This document shows positions 1 to 5,504 of a DNA stretch of 5,504 nt, in pieces. The position numbers were made by a program, and so were the translations under genes. Every line of letters begins with the position of its first letter. Position 1 is the stretch's first letter. The DNA comes from Thermoproteota archaeon. GTDB taxonomy: Archaea > Korarchaeota > Korarchaeia > Korarchaeales > Korarchaeaceae. The notes beneath the pieces are model-generated. The model had not been told where the DNA came from and did not search any database. It saw only the letters and a program-made list of their open reading frames with translations. Where the stretch lies: positions 1-5,504 of the forward strand of contig QMVZ01000108.1 of assembly GCA_003661365.1 (NCBI GenBank), given 5' to 3'.

Positions 1-783
1 ATTACCAATGCTCCCATCGAAACCTTCAACTAGAGAGCTACAGAGAGCTGATTCATGAATTTTTGGAAGGGAAATTGAATAGCTTTGAAAGAACTGGGAG
101 AACTCAGCATCAAAAGGTAATAAGTAAGCTGGAGCATTCCAGTAACTTATTACTGACTCTCGGAGCTTGACAAGTTGAAGGTCTCGTTTACATTTGTTTA
201 CTATGACAAAGGGGATTGAAGGGGGATTTATGTCCAAAGAAAGAAGGTGTCTTTTAGTTTGAAGGATAGAGATCTTGTTCGGGATCAATATCGGGATCAG
301 AAAATTGACCCATTTTGAGATTGCCTTAAGCAAAACTCTCACAGAGTAGTCAGAAGAGGGAAGATCTACTAGGAGAAGCCCAACGCCAATTTCCTGGAGA
401 TATTGTTCCAAAGACTTGAGCCTCATTAGGGGAAAATCAATTGGCTCGAACATCAGCATTGAGGCGTCATCATTGCCAGCAGGGATCACCTTGAGTTTGA
501 TGAGATCGGAAAGCCTGCGTCTAATGCTTGAGTTCTCAAGCGATATCAACGGGTCATATACGACCTCTTCTGGTAACTTGTTGCCGAGCAAGACATCATG
601 AAGACCGTTGAAACCCTCATTTCCAAGGAGTAAATTTGTTAAGTCTGCTTTTTGTAAATCAGCATCCATAACAGCTGCTATCTTACCCTCTTCCTCCATT
701 AGGTATGCCATTATGAAGGATAGAACTGTGCTAACAGAGGTTTTGCCAACTCCCTCTGTGCCGAAAAAACCTACCTTTAGCAT
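1..783 (-). CDS. MinD/ParA-like P-loop ATPase, C-terminus cut by window edge
   Basis: The frame is open from an ATG at 783 to base 1, giving 261 residues without a stop, so the C-terminus lies outside the window. An in-frame TGA ten codons upstream and no intervening alternative start make this ATG the start. Seen in the translation: a P-loop GTEGVGKTS at residues 8-16; a DAD motif at 40-42 followed by KADLTNLLLG, like the MinD/ParA switch region; a PAGND segment at 101-105; a hydrophobic strand ending in VDLPSSD at 139-145 (Walker B/switch II position); VIVNK at 194-198; and LPFDAEF at 222-228, where MinD proteins have a similar Pro-x-Asp segment. Order and spacing fit the SIMIBI MinD/ParA class. 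The signature lysine of the usual KGGxGKT P-loop is replaced, since TEG stands where KGG is expected. No signal peptide or membrane segment is evident. It follows moaA on the same strand after 40 bp and may be cotranscribed. The client or partner is unknown; family members position proteins, mature metalloenzymes or partition DNA. Sure of the fold class, unsure of function. Confidence 0.85.
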   Translation of the reverse strand, partial: MLKVGFFGTEGVGKTSVSTVLSFIMAYLMEEEGKIAAVMDADLQKADLTNLLLGNEGFNGLHDVLLGNKLPEEVVYDPLISLENSSIRRRLSDLIKLKVIPAGNDDASMLMFEPIDFPLMRLKSLEQYLQEIGVGLLLVDLPSSDYSVRVLLKAISKWVNFLIPILIPNKISILQTKRHLLSLDINPPSIPFVIVNKCKRDLQLVKLRESVISYWNAPAYLLPFDAEFSQFFQSYSISLPKIHESALCSSLVEGFDGSIGN

Positions 784-820
784 TAACCCATCAATAGGTG
801 AACCCCTGTCTCAAATACCC

Positions 821-828
821 TATTTAAG
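821..828 (-). promoter_or_regulatory. Possible TATA box for the MinD-like gene
   Basis: On the minus strand the octamer CTTAAATA lies about 41 bp upstream of the ATG at 783. Archaeal spacing (box centre about 26 bp before the start site) would place transcription start near 798 and give a leader of roughly 15 nt. The box overlaps the moaA stop codon (824-826). No strong BRE or Shine-Dalgarno is visible, so read-through from moaA is an equally good explanation for expression of this gene. Confidence 0.3.
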
Positions 829-1786
829 GGGATCTTGCAAGCGCAGTTTTCGTACAAAAAGCCTTGAAGGGTTTAAAGTAAGGCTCCCTTTGAGAAAGTG
901 CCTTGAATAACAAGTTGACAACTCCACTCCGATTTCCTGACCTCAGCTCCTTCAGGAACTTAACAGGAGGTGCGCTAGAGAGGAGACATGTCTTAAAAGC
1001 GCCAAAATGGGTGACTCTAATTTTAGTGCAGTGATAGCAGAAATCAGGATTACCCATAGACCTTACAAGTTCAACTTTAACATCTGCTAGGTCATATACT
1101 GGCCTGTCGTGCATATCTTGACGTATTTCAATTGAAATTGCCTTTTCCTTGATTCTTTCCTCTAGCTCATGGAAATCTATGCTGTATTTCCTAAGAAGAG
1201 GAGAGTTTGGATCTCTATCTTGTAGTTCAATTAGCTGGACGTCAGCACCTATGCTAGCCGCAAACTCGATTAAAGAATCGAGTTCTCCTTCATTTAACCC
1301 CCTTAACATGACACGGTTAATTTTCACACGTTTTATACCGCATGATAGGGATTTTTCTATCCCCCTTAACACCTTCTCGAGGCTATCTACACCGGTAATT
1401 CTTTGATAAACCTCCTTTTTCAAGGATGGGAGGTTTACGTTGACCCTGTCGAGACCAGCTTCAATTAGGCCTTGAATTCTTTCTTCCAGAAGGGTTCCGT
1501 TTGTAGTAAGTCCTATGTCCTTTATGCCCTCAACCCTCCTGATCTGAGCTACTATCTCGCTCAGATCTTCCCTAAGGAGGGGCTCCCCCCCAGTCAGCTT
1601 TATTGTTCTGACGCCAAAGTCAGCAAGGATGGCAACGAGGCTGCCTATGTCTTCAGGAGTCATCATTTCATTTTCTTCGTTATGATAGCCCTCAGCATGG
1701 CAAAAGAAGCATCTTAGATTGCATTCATGGTTAACTGAGATCCTCAAGTTGAGCAGAGGCCTGTCATAGGGGTCTCTTAGTATCAT
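824..1786 (-). CDS. moaA: GTP 3',8-cyclase MoaA (radical SAM)
   Basis: This 320-residue protein matches MoaA, the radical-SAM enzyme that converts GTP to 3',8-cyclo-7,8-dihydro-GTP, the first committed step of molybdopterin synthesis in the cytoplasm. Seen: the N-terminal cluster motif C22-x3-C26-x2-C29 directly after NLRISV (12-17); the SAM-binding GGEP at 66-69; TTNG at 94-97; and a C-terminal cluster motif C250-x2-C253-x13-C267, which is diagnostic of MoaA among radical-SAM proteins. R15 and R257 stand where the family has GTP-contacting arginines. The usual arginine two residues after the second C-terminal cysteine is K255. The C-terminus lacks the Gly-Gly tail known from bacterial MoaA and instead ends in a short extension containing an extra Cys (C311). 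The ATG at 1786 gives the normal MoaA N-terminus and lies next to a TATA-like box that predicts almost no leader. The gene is divergent from moaB. Confidence 0.96.
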   Translation of the reverse strand: MILRDPYDRPLLNLRISVNHECNLRCFFCHAEGYHNEENEMMTPEDIGSLVAILADFGVRTIKLTGGEPLLREDLSEIVAQIRRVEGIKDIGLTTNGTLLEERIQGLIEAGLDRVNVNLPSLKKEVYQRITGVDSLEKVLRGIEKSLSCGIKRVKINRVMLRGLNEGELDSLIEFAASIGADVQLIELQDRDPNSPLLRKYSIDFHELEERIKEKAISIEIRQDMHDRPVYDLADVKVELVRSMGNPDFCYHCTKIRVTHFGAFKTCLLSSAPPVKFLKELRSGNRSGVVNLLFKALSQREPYFKPFKAFCTKTALARSP

Positions 1787-1810
1787 GACGAATTGCCAAT
1801 TATGTCATAT

Positions 1811-1822
1811 CGAATTTAATAA
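1811..1822 (+). promoter_or_regulatory. BRE/TATA element for moaB, leaderless start predicted
   Basis: CGAATTTAATAA looks like a BRE half (CGAA) followed by a TATA box (TTTAATAA, 1815-1822). The box centre near 1818.5 lies about 26-27 bp before the ATG at 1845, the expected distance from box to transcription start. The mRNA should therefore begin at or beside the start codon. This supports the 1845 start of moaB over the ATG at 1785, which lies upstream of the box. Confidence 0.6.
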
Positions 1823-1824
1823 TA
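1812..1824 (-). promoter_or_regulatory. TATA-like box for moaA
   Basis: Read on the minus strand, the A+T-rich core TATTAAAT (1821-1814) within TTATTATTAAATTC is centred near 1817. With archaeal spacing it predicts initiation near 1791, about 5 nt before the moaA ATG at 1786, so the transcript would be practically leaderless. No Shine-Dalgarno precedes the ATG, which agrees. The element overlaps the box proposed for moaB on the other strand. Confidence 0.5.
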
Positions 1825-1844
1825 ACTCTTACCTTTTACGAAGG

Positions 1845-2384
1845 ATGGAAAGCCCAGTCCATGAACATAGAGCAAAATCCCCTCATAGATTGAGGTATGC
1901 CGTTTATACGGTTAGCTCCTCTAGATATAAAGCGATAAAAGAAGGAAGAGACTTCACTGATCCTACTGGAGACTTAGCAGAGAATTTGATAGAATCGGCT
2001 GGAAACTCAGTTGTCATAAGGAAAGTACTTCCTGACGAGGAATCATCAATAAAACGCGAGCTAAAGAGTGCTCTAAAAGAAGCAGACGTCATAATTCTGT
2101 GTGGTGGAACTGGATTACATCCAGAAGACGTAACTGTCGAGGCCGCAAGCGGAATATTTGAGAAAGAAATACGGGGCTTTGGCGAGCTATTTAGGCATCT
2201 TAGCTTTCAAAGCATCGGATCTGCTGCTATGTTAAGCAGAGCAACAGCGGGAATTTGTAGGGGAAAGGCGATTTTCTGTCTTCCAGGATCAACGAAGGGA
2301 GTAGAGCTAGCCCTCAAGAAACTTATCCTGCCAGAGGCTGGGCACATAATTTGGGTTGCTAGAGGGTATAAGAACGGTTCTTGA
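1845..2384 (+). CDS. moaB: MoaB/Mog-family molybdopterin adenylyltransferase
   Basis: This 179-residue protein (from the ATG at 1845) belongs to the MoaB/Mog family. Archaeal MoaB is known to transfer AMP from ATP to molybdopterin, making MPT-AMP for MoeA. Seen: a strand plus TVSSSR at 22-27 (family TVSDxR); DPTGD at 39-43; the MPT-binding loop GGTG at 87-90 followed by EDVTVEA at 94-100 (family RDxTxEA, so Arg is Glu here while Asp95 is kept); and LPGSTKGVELA at 146-156 (family LPGSPKGVxxA). The 540-bp length is typical. An ATG at 1785 in the same frame would add 20 residues, but these match nothing in the family, overlap the moaA start codon and precede the TATA box, so I chose the inner start. 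The gene is divergent from moaA and convergent with the MoeA fusion, with 3 bp between the two stop codons. Confidence 0.93.
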   Translation: MESPVHEHRAKSPHRLRYAVYTVSSSRYKAIKEGRDFTDPTGDLAENLIESAGNSVVIRKVLPDEESSIKRELKSALKEADVIILCGGTGLHPEDVTVEAASGIFEKEIRGFGELFRHLSFQSIGSAAMLSRATAGICRGKAIFCLPGSTKGVELALKKLILPEAGHIIWVARGYKNGS

Positions 2385-2387
2385 ATT

Positions 2388-4364
2388 CTAACCTAGAAAA
2401 GAACCAATATCATCGCCAACAACATATCCAGGCATGTTAGAGAGCTTATTTTTGAAGTCATCAGATTTGAGAACCTGAAGAAACAGCTTAACAGAGCGTT
2501 TATCCAATCTGTCCATCCTTACAAGGAAATCGTACCTCTCAGTAGTTAGAGGAATGAAATCCAACCCTTTAATCCTTGCTACATACTCTATTCCAAGGCC
2601 TACGTCTGCTTCTCCTCTTGCCACGGCCTCAGCAACACCAGAGTGAGTTTTCCTCTCGAATCCATATCCGTTTATACGCTCTTTTAGCGTCTCAACTGAA
2701 ATACCCTTCTCTGCAGCCAACCTATTGATGAAGTAATCCATAAGTATCCTTGTTCCAGAGCCCCTATTCCTGTTCACAAGCCTTACGTCGTTCCTCAACA
2801 AGTCCTCTATCCCGCTAATTCCTTTGGGATTTCCTTTTGCAACAATCAATCCTTGAACGCGTTCGTACCCTCTAACGAGCTTTGCTAGACCCTTTAAAGA
2901 GTAATCCTCCAAGAATCCAACGTTGTACTCACCTGTCCTAGGATTCAGCGCATGAACGCCTGAGATATCTGCCTCTCCAGCCCTAATAGCTTCAAAACCT
3001 CCCAGAGATCCAACGTTCACGCGGACTATCCTTAGATTTTCCTTTTTCTTGAGCATTGAGAGGAGAAGTTCAGCTCCTGGACAGTGACTTCCTATGAATC
3101 CAAGATCTGCAGGTCTAACCCCTTCCTGAAAAGGAATGACGAGGACCTCTTCTCCTCTTTCTACGTATTCCACATTCTCTGATATTTCTACGTATCCGTC
3201 TGCCCTGCTGAGAGTCGATATAGCCTCAGATCCTGTAGGTATTGGAAAAGCTAATGTTTCTCCCTTCGCATCTGACAGCAAGGCAACAGGCAGGAAGTTC
3301 CTCCGCCCAAGAGTGGAACGCACCCTCCTTCCCATCTTTGCCCTTATCGGAACTTGCTCCAAGGTCTTAATTCCAGCCATTTTCCTCACTAAAGGAGATA
3401 CAAACTTTCTATAGGTAATGAGCGCGCTTGTTGGATACCCTGGCAACCCAATTACGAACTTATTTTCGATAACACCAAGAACAAAAGGCTTTCCTGGCTT
3501 CATAGCTACGCCATGAACGAGTACTCCAGGTTTTCCTGCTTTCTCTATCGCTTTATACACTACATCACCAGCTCCAGCGCTTGTACTTCCAGATACGAGA
3601 ACTAGATCAGCCCACTTGAGAGCCCCCTTTATTTCACCTAAGATAGACTCTAGGTCGTCTGGCAATATCCCTAGAACCTTTGGCTCTCCTCCATCCTGCA
3701 AAACAGATGTTGAAATAGTGTATGAGTTTATGTCATAGATCTTACCGTAATCCAATGGACTTCCAGGAGCAATGAGCTCATCTCCTGTGCTAAGAATGGC
3801 CACAACAGGTTTCTTTACCACTTTTACCTTCGTTCTTCCTATGGCTGCTAGCAATCCTATCTCCCTGGGCCCTAGAATGGTGCCGGAGTGCAATAGGGTT
3901 TCTCCTGCAGCCACATCAGTACCCGTGCCCTGAATATTGGCTCCTGGTGCAACAGATTTGAAAATAAGGAGAAGATCTTCCCTAACTTCTGTTCTCTCCA
4001 CAAGGACAACCGCATTTGCTCCTGGAGGAATAACGGCTCCTGTAGCTATCTCAACCGCTTCTCCCTCAGATACCACACCTTTAAAGGGCTTTCCAGCCTC
4101 TGCAATGCCTATAATCCTCAAAGTTACGGGGTTCTCCTCGTCCGCGCCGAAGGTATCCTCTGCTCTCAGAGCATATCCATCGTACATGGCCCTATCGAAT
4201 GAGGGGACGTCCACTTCTGAAGGAATGTCCTCCGCTAGCACCCTACCAACGGCATCCTTGATAGGTACATCTTCTGATTTTGGGACATAGGAGTAGTGCC
4301 TTTCTATTAAGCGAGAAACCTCTTCAACGGAAACCAACCTTCTAAACTCTTTTCTCTCTCCCAT
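2388..4364 (-). CDS. MoeA fused to a LysR/PBP-type substrate-binding domain
   Basis: One uninterrupted 658-codon frame joins a complete MoeA (about 1-412) to a periplasmic-binding-protein-like domain (about 416-650). MoeA inserts molybdate or tungstate into MPT-AMP. MoeA marks: FDRAMYDGYA at 56-65, ATGAVIPPGANAVV at 107-120, STGDELI at 192-198, GKIYDIN at 207-213, SGSTSAGAGD at 258-267, KPGKPF at 289-294 and GLPGYPTSA at 306-314, then the small C-terminal domain up to about 412. Deviations: MY before DGYA where families have AM, and SGS where SGG is usual. The C-terminal part has GFIGSHCPG at 422-430, GGFEAIRAGEADI at 455-467, HALNPRTGEYN at 471-481 and NRNRGSGTR at 531-539, typical of the PBP_like (LysR substrate-binding) fold fused to MoeA in archaea. 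It has no helix-turn-helix, so it is not a DNA-binding LysR regulator. No signal peptide or membrane segment is seen, so it should be cytoplasmic. It starts 9 bp after the other moeA and has its own Shine-Dalgarno, so the two are an operon. Confidence 0.95.
   Translation of the reverse strand: MGERKEFRRLVSVEEVSRLIERHYSYVPKSEDVPIKDAVGRVLAEDIPSEVDVPSFDRAMYDGYALRAEDTFGADEENPVTLRIIGIAEAGKPFKGVVSEGEAVEIATGAVIPPGANAVVLVERTEVREDLLLIFKSVAPGANIQGTGTDVAAGETLLHSGTILGPREIGLLAAIGRTKVKVVKKPVVAILSTGDELIAPGSPLDYGKIYDINSYTISTSVLQDGGEPKVLGILPDDLESILGEIKGALKWADLVLVSGSTSAGAGDVVYKAIEKAGKPGVLVHGVAMKPGKPFVLGVIENKFVIGLPGYPTSALITYRKFVSPLVRKMAGIKTLEQVPIRAKMGRRVRSTLGRRNFLPVALLSDAKGETLAFPIPTGSEAISTLSRADGYVEISENVEYVERGEEVLVIPFQEGVRPADLGFIGSHCPGAELLLSMLKKKENLRIVRVNVGSLGGFEAIRAGEADISGVHALNPRTGEYNVGFLEDYSLKGLAKLVRGYERVQGLIVAKGNPKGISGIEDLLRNDVRLVNRNRGSGTRILMDYFINRLAAEKGISVETLKERINGYGFERKTHSGVAEAVARGEADVGLGIEYVARIKGLDFIPLTTERYDFLVRMDRLDKRSVKLFLQVLKSDDFKNKLSNMPGYVVGDDIGSFLG
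2449..2453 (+). terminator. Possible oligo-T terminator for moaB
   Basis: TTATTTTTG about 65 bp after the moaB stop is the first T-rich stretch on the plus strand and could serve as an archaeal oligo-T terminator. It lies inside the 3' end of the convergent MoeA fusion gene and is short, so support is weak. Confidence 0.15.
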
Positions 4365-4367
4365 ATA

Positions 4368-4375
4368 GATCCCTC
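4368..4375 (-). promoter_or_regulatory. Shine-Dalgarno of the MoeA-PBP fusion gene
   Basis: On the minus strand GAGGGATC (4375-4368) sits in front of the ATG at 4364, with 7 nt between the GAGG core and the start. It resembles the archaeal 16S-complementary GAGGTGATC. It begins inside the TGA stop codon of the upstream moeA, so translation of the two MoeA proteins is probably coupled. It also fixes the start of the fusion gene. Confidence 0.65.
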
Positions 4376-5504
4376 AGTGCGTGCTCAATTCCGAAACATT
4401 CGTAGATATGTAGCGCTTGAATGGGAGAACCTCTACGATCTCTCCCTCCTTATACCCCTCTACATCCTCAGGTACGATGAGAAATGCGTCCGCTTTTACC
4501 AATGAACTTACGATTCCAGCACCAGAGACCCTAACAGGGATTGCCAACCACTCATTTCCACTTCTCTTAAGCTTGACTCTAGCGAAATGCAAAATTCCTG
4601 GTCTTGAAGGTACCTTGCCCACAAGCCTAGCCCTAAGTGGGTTTATCATCCTCTCACCCTTGATCCCGAGAAATCTCTCAATTAAGGGGACAAGAAATAG
4701 CAATGCAGCTACGGCAGCAGATACAGGATAGCCCGGAAGACCTATAAATGGCCTTCCATCTGAAAGAACTGCAAGCAGGGTAGGTTTCCCAGGCATAACC
4801 CCTACTCCATGAACGATTATCTTTGCTCCAAGTTTTTCAAGAGCATCTGGAACGAAATCGGATGTTCCAACGCTGGTTCCTCCGCTCGTTAGGATGACAT
4901 CTGCCTCCTTGCACTCGCTTATTCTCCTTGCGAGCTCATCTGCATCATCGTCTACAATTCCCTTGTAAGAAAAGAGACCCCCGTGTTCCTCTACAATTCC
5001 TTTAACGAGCCATCTGTTGGAATTCACAATCTTTCCTGGGGCCTCCTTATCTCCTACCTCAATTAGCTCGTGTCCCGTGCTTATCATGCTAATAACAGGC
5101 TTCTTACGAACCAAAACCTCTTTTTTGTTGATAGAAGCTAGCAAACCTAGTTCAAAGGCCCCTATTATGGTTCCCTTTGCGAGCAGGACTTCACCTGCCC
5201 TGATGTCCTCACCCCTCCTTGAAACGTTCCGGAACGGCGGAACTTGTTCATAGATTCTGACCATTCCACCACTTTCCTCAGAATTCTCCACCTCCACAAC
5301 CGCATCGGCCCCTTTTGGCAAGACTGCCCCAGTGTGGATCCTTACAGCCTCTCCAGCCCTGACTTCCAAGCTAATCTCCCTGCCAGCTTGAATTTCTCCA
5401 ATGACTCTGAGTGCAATTGGAGAATGTTGGGATGCTCCGTATGTATCCTCAGCCCTGACGGCGTATCCGTCCATAGCTGCCCTGTCAAACGGCGGAACAT
5501 CTTC
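4374..5504 (-). CDS. moeA: MoeA molybdopterin molybdenumtransferase, N-terminus cut by window edge
   Basis: The frame is open from the last base of the window to the TGA at 4374, giving 376 residues. The true start lies beyond 5504. The visible part begins EDVPPFDRAAMDGYA, a motif usually about 50 residues into MoeA, so roughly 40-50 residues are missing and the whole protein would be near the normal 400-430. Other marks, numbered from the window edge: HTGAVLPKGADAVVEVEN at 57-74, STGHELI at 142-148, GKIVNSN at 157-163, SGGTSVGTSDF at 207-217, GVMPGKPT at 235-242, GLPGYPVSA at 255-263, and the C-terminal domain at about 288-362. There is no PBP domain. It differs from the downstream fusion at several active-site motifs (GHEL for GDEL, VNSN for YDIN, MPGKPT for KPGKPF), so the pair are old paralogues, not a recent duplication. 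The reaction is metal insertion into adenylylated molybdopterin in the cytoplasm. The internal ATG at 5474 lies inside the conserved motif and is not the start. Confidence 0.95.
   Translation of the reverse strand, partial: EDVPPFDRAAMDGYAVRAEDTYGASQHSPIALRVIGEIQAGREISLEVRAGEAVRIHTGAVLPKGADAVVEVENSEESGGMVRIYEQVPPFRNVSRRGEDIRAGEVLLAKGTIIGAFELGLLASINKKEVLVRKKPVISMISTGHELIEVGDKEAPGKIVNSNRWLVKGIVEEHGGLFSYKGIVDDDADELARRISECKEADVILTSGGTSVGTSDFVPDALEKLGAKIIVHGVGVMPGKPTLLAVLSDGRPFIGLPGYPVSAAVAALLFLVPLIERFLGIKGERMINPLRARLVGKVPSRPGILHFARVKLKRSGNEWLAIPVRVSGAGIVSSLVKADAFLIVPEDVEGYKEGEIVEVLPFKRYISTNVSELSTH

Noticed and set aside
416..910. Two plus-strand open frames (416-601 and 608-910).
   Set aside because: They are Ser-rich translations antisense to the MinD-like ATPase and the moaA end, which have clear motifs on the minus strand.
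1785..1844. A 20-residue N-terminal extension of MoaB from the ATG at 1785, containing a CxxC pair.
   Set aside because: It overlaps the moaA start codon, has no family match, and lies upstream of or across the predicted TATA box; the ATG at 1845 has ideal spacing to that box and gives a normal MoaB N-terminus.
2370..2382. Hairpin terminator formed by the AAGAAC/GTTCTT palindrome.
   Set aside because: The loop would be only 1-3 nt, the stem is A+T-rich and no T-run follows; archaeal termination does not generally need such hairpins. Kept only as a low-interest observation.
2388..4364. The long MoeA gene read as two genes, MoeA and a separate LysR-type regulator, joined by error.
   Set aside because: The frame is continuous with no internal start after a ribosome site, there is no helix-turn-helix, and MoeA-PBP fusions are an established archaeal architecture.
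3136..5253. Plus-strand open frames at 3136-3414, 3937-4290, 4417-4731 and 5017-5253.
   Set aside because: All are antisense to the two MoeA genes, rich in Ser/Thr/Pro, with no recognisable motif and no promoter or ribosome site.
1..5504. Mobile elements, CRISPR repeats, tRNA or other RNA genes.
   Set aside because: No transposase motifs, direct-repeat arrays, tRNA-like sequences or long non-coding stretches were seen; intergenic gaps are all under 60 bp.

Overview
The window suggests a thermophilic-type archaeon, probably of the Thermoproteota (TACK) group. Arginine codons are mostly AGA/AGG. Promoters are TATA-like, with spacing that predicts leaderless or nearly leaderless mRNAs. One MoeA is fused to a LysR/PBP-type substrate-binding domain, an architecture known mainly from archaea. 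A finer placement cannot be supported from sequence alone.

Nearly all of the sequence codes for protein, and four of the five genes belong to molybdenum/tungsten cofactor (molybdopterin) synthesis. On the minus strand from the right edge come a MoeA cut by the window end (4374-5504) and then, 9 bp downstream, the long MoeA-PBP fusion (2388-4364). A plus-strand moaB (1845-2384) runs towards the fusion, and their stop codons are 3 bp apart. moaB is divergent from moaA (824-1786, minus), with a 58-bp intergenic region that seems to serve as a two-way promoter. Downstream of moaA, 40 bp away, is a MinD/ParA-like P-loop ATPase (1-783, minus) whose C-terminus runs off the left edge.

Functionally, MoaA catalyses the first committed step (GTP to 3',8-cyclo-GTP). 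The archaeal MoaB is expected to adenylylate molybdopterin. The two MoeA paralogues are expected to insert the metal into MPT-AMP. The fused PBP domain may sense the metal oxyanion or a cofactor intermediate. moaC, moaD, moaE, moeB and mobA are not in the window. The ATPase has no assigned role; its link to cofactor synthesis rests only on position.

I see no RNA genes, CRISPR arrays, insertion sequences or other mobile elements, and no gene-free stretch longer than 300 bases. Most of the window is recognisable cofactor biosynthesis. The least explained parts are the ATPase with its non-canonical P-loop, the PBP domain of the fusion, and the motif divergence between the two MoeA copies.
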